Below are positions 1 through 11,679 of a stretch of 64,000 nucleotides of DNA, one piece after another (position 1 is the stretch's first letter; each line of letters starts with the position of its first letter). The position numbers and the translations under genes are program-made. Under the pieces are notes generated by a model, which was given only the letters and a program-made list of their open reading frames with translations, was not told where the DNA came from and searched no databases. The stretch is taken from the NCBI GenBank assembly GCA_009869945.1, contig WIXG01000006.1, positions 310,001 through 374,000 of the forward strand, in the 5' to 3' direction. Source of the stretch: Mesaphorura yosii (lineage: Eukaryota; Arthropoda; Collembola; Poduromorpha; Tullbergiidae).

Positions 1-68
1 AGCTGTCGTATAAAAATTGAGTATGCTATCATCGTACTATTATCTGTTTCTTCTGTCAACAAAAATTG

Positions 69-302
69 CTAGGTTTGGCATCTGACATTCGAATAATCGA
101 GTACAGATTTACTGCCAGTGCCTTCCAAGCTGTTTTTACGTTTACCACAATCACCGATATGATTTCTAAGGACTGGTCGATTCAATATATGGGAATATGT
201 TGACTTACTTCCTGCAGCTAAATACAGGCTGTCTGATTTCGTGATTTCTTCAAACACGTCTGAAACCCGCACTTCAGTCTTTGCCTTAGACTTCCATAAT
301 TA
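69..302 (-). CDS. Possible 3' terminal exon of a gene, uncertain
   Basis: An open frame on the minus strand reads about 75 codons and ends at a stop at 69. The stretch beginning VRVSDVFEEITKSDSLYLAA has an ordinary amino-acid mix, but I recognise no family. I see no strong acceptor at its upstream edge and no partner exon that fixes the phase. It could be a last exon of a gene, or chance coding. Confidence 0.18.
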
Positions 303-807
303 AAACAGGGAATTAAATAATCAAATTACTGAACAGGAAGCAGATTGTAGGATTTTAGCACTACATATACCACATCATATCGCGTGTATTTAAAACTTTA
401 CTGCGTCAGATTTAATTAAATAAAGCTCGATAAGTGTTAGTAAGAATTGCAACACTCTTTCACAGTGTACTTCTTTCCTCGCCAACTTAAGATCTGATCA
501 GGACTTTACACTTTGCTTTAGCAGAAAACCAAAATCCATCACTCAGTCATGTTTCCTTCGGCTTGCATTTACAAGCATTTGGTATTTTAATTTGAATCTT
601 TACGTGTAAGCTGTAACTGTATCTCTTGTACCATTAATTTGTCGTCATCTCAGAGAGCAAGATACTTGTGGTGTTGTATTGTGGAACGTTCGTTCAAGGT
701 GTAAGTTTTGCATGACCATGATCATAAAAATACGCGTAAGGGGAGCAGCTGGCTGGGGAACGAGTAATAAAACACGTACTAAACTCCGAATGTTTATGCA
801 CTGTCGA

Positions 808-1744
808 CTAGGAGGAAGTCATCTCCCCGAAACTCAACACAACCAGAGCCTGCTGCGGTGTACTGGCAGACTCGCATCTGGTCGCATTCGTACAGTTCGC
901 ATGGCTCACGGGACAGCAGTATTCAGCAACTACGATTAAATCTTCATCTTTGTTCAGTCGTCTCCAAATAACGAACTGGGCAAAAACTTCGGTGTCAACT
1001 GATTGAGAGACTATAAAGAGCGAAATCGAATTGCCAATTGCGAATTTGGAAAGGAAATGCATCATGTCTTAATTCCAGGAGCCCTTCAACAAGTACTTCA
1101 GGGTAGAAATGGAACTTACCAGCCTGACTAGGGCCCGGTTTTCTGAATGGAAAATTCTTTCTGATGGATTCCCAAAATGGAAAACCCGGCAGTTGCTTCC
1201 TCTTCCGTATTGGCGCTCTTAGAGTAGAGTATCCGCTGTCATCCTCAGCAGCATTTAATTCTCCAGATAATAATTTGAGCCCAGCAATTCCTGTACCCAA
1301 GATAGTTTAGAGCTATTCCGCGTACTACATTATCGGTTTCAAATACAAAAGTGTCATCAGTGATCAGATTCATATTCACAATATTCAGGCGCAACTAACT
1401 TCTGATTGTTTCACGTTCGATTGTCGTATTCTTCAATAATTCCGGACCGTCCCGAATGGCCTTCGAGCAGTTGTGATGACCTCTTGAATTTTCTAAGCCA
1501 AATGAAATCAATTTCGACTCGCTGATTTGTTTTAGACGTTTCCAGATTCATAAGCAAGTTACTTCGTTCATTTACCATTTTTATCACGAAGACAGTTCTG
1601 CTTTGATTGCGTGTGGCCACTTTCGCTTGCAGGCACAATCTTTGCTCTTGCAGCTGACGAAGGCTTGCTCCCGATGCCTACGGCTTGTCTCAATCTGTTT
1701 CTCCAAGACTTCAGCAAGTCCTTGGTGCCATTTGCTTCACTCAT
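808..1744 (-). CDS. Unrecognised four-exon protein-coding gene (about 211 aa)
   Basis: The model has four minus-strand exons: 1576-1744 (ATG at 1744), 1400-1492, 1120-1290 and 808-1010. All three junctions are phase 1 with GT donors (GTAAAT, GTTAGT, GTAAGT) and AG acceptors. The best-supported intron is between 1120 and 1010, with donor GTAAGT and acceptor TATAG, and it links two frames without a shift. Exon 2 has the same phase at both ends and could be skipped. The predicted protein starts MSEANGTKDLLKSWRNRLRQ, is basic in its first half, has a basic RKRK patch and ends in a Cys-containing segment (AEYCCPVSHANCTNATRC). No signal peptide or membrane segment is seen. I do not recognise the family. 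The splice consistency argues for a real gene; the lack of homology keeps confidence moderate. Confidence 0.42.
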
Positions 1745-2889
1745 GATTGATTAGATGATTCAATTAGAACTTTCAGATCAGCGCGTTAAAGCTGAACGAA
1801 GTACACCAATTGAAAACAATTCTATCTGCTTAAAGAACATTTGCATTCGAGAATTAATAGTTTGTGAAGGTCTGCAATGAGAACACCTATCTGGACGGAG
1901 GACTAAGAATTGACATGACAAATATGACAAATATTTTGGATACGTGGAATGAACTAGCACTAAACTTTAAAGCTTGGCAGATTATAAAGTAACTCACTAA
2001 CTAATTTACAGTGTCAAATTATAGGCTAAAACTAAAAGTCTGTTCAAATTAGAGATGTAAACTAGAATCTAAAATATTTTAGAACTACGATTTACGAAAT
2101 GAATTGGAATTCCATTTGATGCTTGAAATTCGTGACTCGCAGCACAAGTGCAAAATGCACACAAACTGAAAGACTAGACACTCTGCGAATCAGGCATAAA
2201 CAAAGGCTGATATTATGGTGGGGTTTAGCATTTTGAATCCTCTCTTCTGTTGTGGTTTGATGCCCGGCTGGGCTGCCTGAGTTGTCTGAGTATCCTGAAC
2301 CTTGACCCAGTTGCCAGTTCGCGCTTACAAATTAACAGGGTCTCTGTGTTCACGCCTGGGAGACGTTGAGACTGAAGTGACCCTGTAATCAGGAGGCAGC
2401 TGTAAGACTAGATCCTTCCATAGACAGAGCTTCAGTTAAAAGTAAGTCAACCCACTTGGTTTCAACATCAATTTTGACCTTGAGTATGGTATCACTCTTA
2501 TAGTGCAATGTAATTCAGCTCTGGCATGCTATGATTTGCAGAAGGTGTATGCTGCTTCCAGAATCACGATTTGTCAATCGAATATACATATAAGCAAATG
2601 ATCCATGACTGATTACGGCGGTCTGGTTGTACTGAGAAATTCATTGTGTGAGTAATTATTGCAATAGAGACTTCAGACTCAAGAAAAAGTAATTCATCTC
2701 TTTAGAGAGCTCACTGACAATATGGAGCAGGAAATAGAAAGGGCTTAGAGAACTGCACTAGAACAAGAAATCAGCTGGCTGCAAAACGTTCGATGTAAGG
2801 CTCTCATCTACTCCTCTTAGACGTGAGTATCTAATATTGACTGTGTTCTTTATATAGAGTAGTTCCACGCGAGGTCCGCCGCAGTTATA
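1745..2889. other. Intergenic region between divergent genes
   Basis: AT-rich sequence with no supported exon. It separates the start of the minus-strand gene at 1744 from the nicotinamidase ATG at 2890, so it should hold both promoters. No clear core promoter motif was identified. Confidence 0.5.
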
Positions 2890-5800
2890 ATGGAAACCTG
2901 CATGAGCAACAACGGCGGCAGTGGTTCCATGAAATCATCGCAGCAGAACCACAAGAGAAGTACCGTCAACAGCAGCAGTCGGAATGACCGTCACGTTGAG
3001 CAATTCTCAAAGTCATCAGAAAGCTTGACCGACCAGAATTCGTTGGGCAGTGATAACGAACTTCTTCCTAATTCTGCTGTGACTGAAGACGATAAGCGTA
3101 CATGCTCTTTCTTCTCCTCAAGTAACACTGTGTACATGGACGCCTGCTTTGCTACTTTTGATCGCGACGGGTAAGTAATTTAATTCATGCGTTGTGAAAT
3201 GTGTGTTTGTAATTGCAATTCCAAATGGAAGTCAAAAAGTTAATATCTCAAGAATTGAATTTTTTACTCCTGCTTTATTGAAGTTCTGGCTTGACTGGGT
3301 AAAGTCGAAAACAAACGAGAAATTCTCATGATTGATCAATAATCTGTACTGCTTTTTGTAAAAGGATTTGCCATGTAGAACTACAGAAGATTTTGAAAGA
3401 GCTACTACAGAGTACAATATTTTCCAAGCAATAATGCAACATTTCTGTCTATTTCTACATGAATGCCTTTTTATATCAATTAACCAATTTGGAATGGAAA
3501 TTGGATTCATTTGTATTTTCTACTCTTGGCCAAGTTCGTTTAAAATGATGTATGATGTTCACCTTTTTTATCCTAGTGACGGGTTCCTCAACTTCACCGA
3601 GTTTGTTGGACTTTGTCGAGCTTTGTTTCGCAACGATCAGGATAAGCCATATCAAGTGGGCATGAAAGCGATGAAGTGGATGTTTCAAATATTTGATGGG
3701 AATCAGGTTGGTTGAATTGATAGGAAGTTTTTCAAGAAGGTCGCATGGTCGCTGTAACTTTCTCTCAATTGTTGTACCCTTGCAGGATGGGTTCATTGAC
3801 GACACGGAATTTGAAGCCTGCTGGCATGGATGGGTTAAAAAGGTACGCTCAATACTCTTATGTGATTCCTTCATCTTCCCTAAAATTACAGCAGGGGTAT
3901 TAAACCGGAAGCATTATCGTTCGAACTTTTGAAGGACCTGAACTTCAAAGTTAGGAAGGAATTGCGGATAATTAGCACAGAAATTGAGTGTACAAGGGCA
4001 AAAATGGCAACGTAATAAGACAGGATGCAGTAAATCAAAGCCCGAAATTCGTAAAACCTTGGCTAAAATTTCCTCGCCCTGCTAAAAGTTATTGCGATAT
4101 TACTTTTATTTGAAGGCCACAAACTTTTCTCTTACGTTGTCAAAATTATTTAACAACCTACTCATTTATTCTTTTGTTACTCATCACCTCGTGTGGTCGA
4201 TAGCGTGACGGCAGTTTGGTGAGTATTGGTAATGAGTTATTTACTTTGTTGAGAGTGAGCACTTGAGTAAAAGTCAAGATTATTTGTCAAAAGGTCATGT
4301 CTATTGAGTATTCCATTCCCTCGTCGCACGTCACGGGCGACAGTAATGACGCTAGACAATCGAAGCGTCGTGAAATCTTAAGCGAAAGTTTCTACAATGC
4401 AATGGGAATATGGGAACAAGCAGTGACGACAGCATTAATGGAGTACATTACGACTTGTAACTTTCGGAAGCGTATCCGTGTTAGTCGCCGCCATGTAAAC
4501 TTTGAGCGACGAAAATAAATAATGGTCTGTAATTTTTCTCAGCACGAGCCAGCGAAATAAAACAAGGTGACTTGAAGTTTTATTTCAGTGCTGCTAAGAT
4601 TTCGTGGTCGATATCTGCTCTTTATTGTCTCGGTTAGTTGGGTCAGCCCTCGCAGACTACGAACCCTGCCGTCGCCTTACTTATAATGCCTCTTTAGTTT
4701 TCTACGAAGTGCAGCATTCATCATCTCTCCATCTTGTTTCATTGTTGAATATTCAGTCTCTCTTAGCTATCACAGCGTGAGTGCGACTACGTCAACGTCC
4801 GTATCTGCCTGGAATTAGCAGTCTGGAATAAGAGTGAAGGGGCTGAGCTGTCCGATCATTTCTCATCGGCTAAATTTTTCATACGTTTCCTCTGAATGTT
4901 GCTGTTTGCTATTCATGCAAGACATGATGATAGTTTGATAATTTACGATTATGATTGCACGTAGGCAAAGAAAGAAGGAGCAGAAGGACTTTTGTTGAAC
5001 CCAGAACGGATGTGATGGCAGAGTAATGGACAAGAAAATCTATTCCGTGCCTGGCACCGGGACGACAAAGCATTGATTCCCAAGCCATGACATTTTCCAG
5101 GCTGCTGTCTTTACTACTTCTTCATGTACTCTGAGCTTCTTGTGCAGCAGTTTTTGCCTGCTCTGGAAATAACTCGGCCAATTCTCACCTAGCCCTTTCT
5201 GCATAGTTTTCTGTTCCACGCTCTGCACGCCATAATGCCAAATTCAGCACACCAGACATTATTAGTTCTGAGGTTTCCACAATCCAAATGCGGAGGAAAG
5301 GTTAAAGTTGGCCGAATAATTCAGCCTTCTGAGGGTTGTTGATACGATCGCGTCGAGTCGACCGACTTTGACTCTGCTTCACTTATAGTATTCTTTGCAA
5401 ATGACACTGAGAAGATAATAGGAGCAATGTTCTGGTGGTACTGTTAATTACAAAATTACTTTGCCTCTGCTATTCTACTTCAAATGAATAGCTTAACTAC
5501 TACACTGCGTACTCGCGTGGTTGGAACCCATTCATCCTCCCTCAATTAAACACAGTTGCTGAATTCTCCCAGTCAATTCTTTTCGTCTGACTTAATTACA
5601 AACGATGCGAGATGTCCGTATGCTCTGATTGCATTGGTTCCATTATTTAATCAGTATTTCGACTTCCTTCATTACTAGACGGTATTCTGTGGCAGAATTT
5701 ATTATCCAGATAACTGAAGAAATCAATGATGATCCCGATGACGCCTGAAACTATTGTCACGATGTGACGACACCTGACAAATGAAACAACTCCTGATTTT

Positions 5801-6969
5801 TCCATTTTTAGATTATCCGTCCAGTAAGTGCTTTGGTCGTTGTCGATGTTCAAAACGACTTCATCTCTGGCTCATTGGCAGTCTCCAATTGTCCTGCGAA
5901 GCAAAATGGTGAAGAGGTCAGTAATGAGCTACGTTAAATACTCTGTTACCTTGCCAAATGCTCTGTCGATGATAGAAGTTGCTGATAGCTGATTACTTCT
6001 GATTACTCACCACTCTTTACAGGTCGTGGAACCAATTAATAGACTGCTCGACTCTGTGGAGTTTGAGTGCGTATTTTACAGTTTAGACTGGCATCCAGAA
6101 AATCACGTTTCATTTGTGGACAATGTGGCACTGCGCAAACTGCACGAATCCAGCGAGGTTCGCAAGCAATACATATTATCCTTAACCATTGTGACGCGCA
6201 TTTGTATGCGATAAATTTGGTGTGATTTTCTCGTAGATTCAAAATTCAAATGATGCAAGACTTTACGACATGGTTGTATTTGAAGGCCCTCCATTAACAC
6301 GGCAAAAGCTGTGGCCAAGACATTGTGTACAAAACTCCTGGGGTGCTAAATTACATGAAAATCTTAAGGTAACAGTGCAGTGATTGTCTGATGCCTTTGT
6401 CATGAAGCATATGGTGCAATTTTCGAGTATTTCAGGTTGCAGAAGGAAGTCCGTTCATTTACAAGGGTACCAACCCTGACATTGACTCCTACTCAGCTTT
6501 CTGGGACAACTCCAAGTTGTCACAGACTTCACTCGTGTCTGAAATGAAAAGCAAAGGAGTTACAGACGTGTACGTTTGTGGTCTCGCGTATGACGTCTGC
6601 GTTGGTAAGAGGCTGGCACACTTTGAGGCAGAGGCATCTAATCATTAATTTTTCTTGTATGCAGGAGCAACCGCGTTGCATTCGATTGAACATGGCTATC
6701 GTACAATTCTTATCAATGACGCCTGTCGAGGAATCACTCTGGAAGATATTCAGAGCACTAAGGCAAATGTTATGACGGGCTATGGAGTCGTTGTGGAATC
6801 CTACGAGGTCGGTAGTCAGTTTATCTGCACTTACAGAATTTGCAACCAATACAAGTAAAGAATCGGTGTTTATTTCATGCAGGTTAAGAACATGGTCCTT
6901 GGCAGAGATCGCAAACCGGAGCTGGGTTACAAATTGGCGCTGGAATACGCGAAAGAAATTCAGGATTGA
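2890..6969 (+). CDS. Naam: EF-hand nicotinamidase (Naam/PNC1-like)
   Basis: Hydrolyses nicotinamide to nicotinic acid in NAD+ salvage. Nine exons join cleanly: 2890-3170, 3577-3706, 3786-3842, 5812-5916, 6023-6157, 6237-6368, 6436-6604, 6665-6807 and 6883-6969, giving about 412 residues. The N-terminal third is Ser/Asn-rich and is followed by two EF-hand loops (DRDGDGFLNFTE, split by intron 1, and DGNQDGFIDDTE). The rest is an isochorismatase-fold domain. The catalytic Asp lies in VVVDVQNDFISGSL, metal ligands in DWHPENH and WPRHCVQ, the catalytic Lys in YKGTNPDID and the nucleophile Cys in GLAYDVCVGATA. All the triad and metal residues are present, so the enzyme should be active. The fusion of EF hands to the hydrolase is the arrangement known from insect Naam. 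A polyadenylation signal is at 7558. Intron 3 is long (about 2 kb). Confidence 0.95.
3843..5811 (+). other. Long intron of the nicotinamidase gene
   Basis: About 2 kb between the second EF-hand exon and the first hydrolase exon. Open frames inside are short and show no family resemblance or phased splice partners. The border sits exactly between the EF-hand module and the enzyme module. Confidence 0.6.
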
Positions 6970-8189
6970 GTGTTATGTACTTCTCCTAATTCGTAGTACG
7001 ATTTAGTTATGTAGATTGACTAGACTGCCAATTGTACTACTTACTGTTCAAACTCTACACTTCAAGTTATGCTGCACGTGATTCTTGTACAGATATGTAT
7101 ACATGTGAAATTTTAGTGATCTCTTGGAAATGTAAGTTATTTATGACTGTTGTGATTGAGGAAATCGTCCAAGCACAGTACGGCATGTGTGTCTTAACCA
7201 ATGCGAAGGTACTCCAGTGTATAATTACGTTGTCTGTCAATCATGTGCTTTTGTGTCCATAATTTATATCACCGAAAAAGGTGTGAACACTGTAGACTAG
7301 TTGAATTTGTTAATGTTGGGCAAGGTTTGACAGATTAATGTGCCTTCAGAGTTCAATTAGTTTTTTACAGTATTCAAATTCCATGTAACACCATCACATT
7401 CAAGATCTTTCATAAGATTGCAATTCACTGTTCTCACTTTAGCCCACATTTTGATGCAGTTTATTCTCAATTATCCTGCCCTGTCGCCTGCCCAGCTATG
7501 TTATATAGTTACAAATTACATTTTCGAGTATTAATCAAATATTGTTGCCTTAAACCGAATAAAACTATTTATGTATTTGAAATCAAATCAAAACGTAACC
7601 CCTCAAAACTTCTGAGGACACCTTGGCAATTTTGGGACCTCTGCTTGGAGGGACGGAGGACTCGAGTAAGGAGTAATGACGGAGCGTAATGGAGGATTCG
7701 TCGGAGCCAAGGTAGTTGAGCATGAGGAGATATGCAGCATGTGGACATTTGTCAATGAAATGCACACGACTTGATTTGTATGAAACATTTTCAAAGTTTA
7801 TTCTCACAAAGCACCACATATCATTCGAAAGGCGTCTACTTTTCTGGCCAGTGCCCAAAGAAGCAAGTTCAAGACCTAACTAGGACATAAAAATAAGATT
7901 TGCTTTGGATCCGCTTCATCCCTCGACATGCATATAGCTTGGACAATTTTGGACAGATTGAGCAGGCCTAACCAATCGTAATCGTTAACAGTATCTTTGC
8001 GTGAAATAAACTAAAATCACAATCAAACTATTTTGTTCTTGACTCATTGTCACACAAAATATCAATGTAAATCATTCCTTAAGATTTTCACAATTCGAAT
8101 CTATCATGTACGTATTTTCAGGTGAAAAGGAAGTGTTCTGTACAAAATTGCGAGACGTCATATTATCGAACTAATACTTACTAGCTAGT
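6970..8189. other. Convergent intergenic region, 3' UTRs
   Basis: Tail-to-tail interval between the nicotinamidase stop (6969) and the FGF-like stop (8190). It contains AATAAA for the plus-strand gene at 7558 and a complementary AATAAA for the minus-strand gene at 7797-7802. I see no further gene. Confidence 0.5.
7558..7563 (+). promoter_or_regulatory. Polyadenylation signal AATAAA, nicotinamidase
   Basis: Canonical AATAAA about 590 nt after the nicotinamidase stop codon, in an AT-rich context. It is the first canonical hexamer I found downstream. Confidence 0.5.
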
Positions 8190-11164
8190 TCATTGAATAG
8201 ATCGGCTGCCTGAGAACGAACTAGACTTTGAATCGTTGGATGTCGTCATCAGGTTGGTTCGATTAATCCTATTATTATGTTTCTGCTTCCTAATTCTATT
8301 TTCGTTACTGTTATGCTTGCTAAATTTGTTATTATTATTTTTACTCTCAATATTCACACATTGGTCCTGTCTGCAGATCTTCCCCAGTGGACACAGACAC
8401 TTCTGAATAATCTTGGAAAGATTAGTATGATTTAGCCTGCTAATATTGAGAGACTTTGTAGCGGCTTTGACACATTGTCGCACTTTCATGTTAAATAATT
8501 TACCCCCTGGCTTCCCACTGCTACAGTATTTGAATTGCGTTGTGCTTAACATATTCTCAACTCTCTTATCAGCATTATTGTTATTCGTATTGTAGAAATT
8601 GCTCCTAGCTATAATAGACGAGGTTGCTGGCTTTCTGATTGGGTCGAACATCAGGGCGATGCTGCTGTGCATTCGCAGGTTCTCCAGTGGCCGTCTGTAC
8701 CGACGTGTCTCGCCACTCTTGAGAAAAGCAACGAAATTCCCAATGACCTTGGACGAATTGCGTCGCGAAGTACTTGCTCTGTAAATTGCGGTTCTGTAGT
8801 CGTATGAGTGGGCCGGGTCAAAGCCGTAACCTCTGAATAGACACTCCGCTGGTGGGATTTGGGGTTTCAAGTCTTCTGAGTCTGCGTTGGAGGCGCTTCG
8901 GTATTTTCCCTCTCTGGGGTCTAGTACTTCCCCGTCCACGTCAGTATCGTCGTCCGCGTTATCCTCCTCCTCAACTTGCTCAAATGCTGGCGATGGTGGT
9001 GTGGACCCAAACGATGGCAGACTCTTCAGCCATCGCTTCTCTCTCTTCGCCACTTTCTGAAAGCAAACATAAACATTTTTTATTAATATGCAACTCCTGT
9101 TCGACACAAATCTCTGTACTTTTAGAATGAATGATGCATTTCGCGTATCTCATTTCGTAAGAATAGAACTTCGCAAAAAATTCTGCTGGAGGATAAAATG
9201 CTCCAGCAGAATGGAAGAATGTAAATTGAGACGGCTCAAACTACGTCGCTTGATTTTTGTGCATGTGTTCTTACGCAAGTAAACTGAGTTTTGGCACACG
9301 CGATTGTGCATCCAGTCCACGCATTATATTCGCAGATTCAGTTTCATACGACGAATTCTACTCTTCTCACATGTGAGTGTGACTGACTATTTCCATGACC
9401 TCTGTGAGACCTGAGATCTGAGAGCGCAACTGAGGTTAATGATTGATTCTCTCGTAACTTGAGACAACGGGTGAGTCCCTTTGTCTACGGCATCCTGTAC
9501 TCATCTCTCCACTTTTATGCATTTTGCAAATATCTAGACTCAGCTGTATTCACACTGCCCGTCAGTTCCCCACGAATGACAGCGCGTGGCCGGTCGTATT
9601 TTCGATTGAATTGCAGACGACGGCGAAATTTCATCTCACACACGCCTAGTTCCAGAAATTATCATTGACTTAAGGCAAAGGAGTAAGAAATAGATGAAAC
9701 CGTTTAGAAAGCGATGTCGATAAGATAATGACGATAACGGTCGCGAGTCAAAATTCTGCGTGCCCGTAGGAAATTTCCATAGACGACAGAGTGCTACTGA
9801 TCCGTCATCTGAAGTAGGACCGAGTTTGAAGAAAATACAACGCGCCGGTTGTGGACAGTGCATTATACAGGCTACGTGTTCATGTTCATCCTTTTCAAAG
9901 TGAAGAGCACAGACTGTCAAGTCTCATATATCAACTCCAGCTATTTAGTGAGGTCAAATTCGGCAAATAGCGGAATAACCTGCTTTTTCATTGAGAATCA
10001 ATACAATTAACCTTCATTTGTTCTTATGAAATTCAGACACGTTGATACACTTTGAGCTCCACGCGTTGGGTGACACAGCCTTTGCCCAAATTGTTGAAGA
10101 AATGAGAAAACTAACGCTTTCGTTGTTTTGATGAACATTGACCATAGTATTTCGTTGGCACAAACAATAAACATTAATAACAATGCAACCATAAACCGTG
10201 TAGGTCGTCCTTTCGGAAAAGTCATCTCACCTGGCATTCATTGCATTGCTTTTTTACGTGCAAGCTTCGACCTCAGTTTGTCTTGGGTGCGAGTTCAACA
10301 GCAGCGAACTGAGCGAATCCAAGCCGCGTGGGTGACTCACAAGAAAAGTTGCCGCTTTGATGAATCTTCACTTCGCTTCGCGAGTCTCTTGACATTTTAC
10401 AATGCGTTAAAATGTCATACCGCTGGCCCGGCTAATTGTGACCGGTCGCCGATTACAACGCGTTAGGCGTGGTCCCCGGAGCTCAATTTACCCGCACTTT
10501 TATAATCGGATGAGCTGCCACTGCTCAGAGTGGACAATTGTCAAAATGATTGCATACGTATTTTGCCTGCGCCTTTTCCAACGACTGTCATGATAAATTC
10601 TCATCGCGAAGGTGGCCAAGGAGAAAAACAAAGCTCATTTGACCCTTGTATGGGTAGAAACGGGAAATGCTTCTCACACTTTATGTTTGTGCACTTTTGA
10701 TTCGTGGCTCGTGTCACTGCTCGTAGTGACCTCACTCAAATTCTCAGAATTTGTGAAACACGTACCTTCGTGTAAACGAATCCCTTTCTGTCCATGCAAA
10801 GTCGGTATCCCGAAGCGATTCCAACCAGCGAGAATTCCGGAAGCGAATACGGTTCATTCTCGTCAATGTACAGCTCGCTGCGAAATATGCCTGTACAAAC
10901 ACAAGAGAAAGCATGATGCAATTGCACATTGACGACTGACGATTTCTCATGCGTACGATTTTTCTGACTGGTCATAAACTCACTGTAAAGGGTAGGCAGG
11001 TAAGGCTCGCTCTTCAGCGTCCCATTCTGACTAACGCTGACTACTTGATCGCGCACTGTCAATGTCCATAAGCTCAGTTGCGGGCTGCCGTACTGCTGTG
11101 CCATCTTGGACAGCACGTCTGGCACGAGGAACGATACCACGACTAGAATGCTCAATTTCTCCAT
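8190..11164 (-). CDS. Divergent FGF-family secreted ligand
   Basis: Predicted secreted growth factor that would signal through FGF receptors. Three exons (10984-11164, 10766-10890, 8190-9056) give about 390 residues. A signal peptide (MEKLSILVVVSFLVPDVLS) is followed by a beta-trefoil core: LTVRDQVVSVSQNGTLKS matches the first FGF strands, and LVGIASGYRLCMDRKGFVYTK matches the family signature around G-V-x-S-x-x-Y-L-x-M-x-x-K-G. ECLF then matches the conserved E-C-x-F segment, followed by a tyrosine-containing stretch and NFVAFLKSGETRR, equivalent to the W-Y-V-A-L-x-K-x-G strand. Unusually, about 70 mostly acidic residues, preceded by a KREKRW motif of furin type, sit between VYTK and ECLF. 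After the core comes a basic, Cys-containing and Asn-rich tail of about 190 residues. Family membership rests on these motifs; orthology to a particular FGF is not claimed. Confidence 0.82.
9057..10765 (-). other. Intron of the FGF-like gene
   Basis: A 1.7-kb phase-0 intron (donor GTACGT, acceptor TTTCAG) that splits the trefoil core right after the VYTK motif. Short open frames inside lack splice partners and family resemblance. Confidence 0.6.
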
Positions 11165-11439
11165 TACGTCACTTGCACACGCACACGGCAGAATTTGGAA
11201 ATTGTCTCAAAATGAGCACAAAAATACTTCACTCAGCCACAAGACTTGCAGCGTTTGAGCTTCAGGGCAGTCATTCTTGAGAAAAAGGTAAAACGCGCAA
11301 TTCGGAATCACCAATTCGCAAATGTGCGAACTTTTCACTGTTGCTTGAGATTTGTGAACAACCACAAAACCGGCGTGTGTAGTGCAAGTGAGTGAACTCG
11401 TGCGGCAGGGTTGTTTTATTTGTCAACGCCAAAATTGAA

Positions 11440-11679
11440 ATGATATCTAATTTGTCATTTGCATTCGTACTTATTTGGATCTCGCTGCTGATCTTTGGAA
11501 TGCTTCCTTCTCGATTCTCTTGCGATGTGCTGCCACAACCACGTAACAGGAAAGATCAGATTCAGGCTCTGAGCCCACTTCTCCTCCGACCTGCTGAAGC
11601 TGAAGCCGAAGGGAGGTTGCAGCCTGCGCCGTGGCTCTTCAGGACGCGTCGTTGCTCTACTCTTCTGCTACTTTTGTAA
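11440..11679 (+). CDS. Possible small secreted peptide precursor, uncertain
   Basis: A 79-codon frame starts MISNLSFAFVLIWISLLIFG, which looks like a signal peptide with a hydrophobic core ending near a small-residue/Cys site. The remainder contains scattered basic residues (RNRK, RTRR) and a Leu-rich end. No amidation Gly-Lys/Arg motif and no known neuropeptide motif is visible. It lies 276 nt upstream of the FGF-like start on the opposite strand. The frame may be chance or a single exon of a longer gene. Confidence 0.22.
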   Translation: MISNLSFAFVLIWISLLIFGMLPSRFSCDVLPQPRNRKDQIQALSPLLLRPAEAEAEGRLQPAPWLFRTRRCSTLLLLL

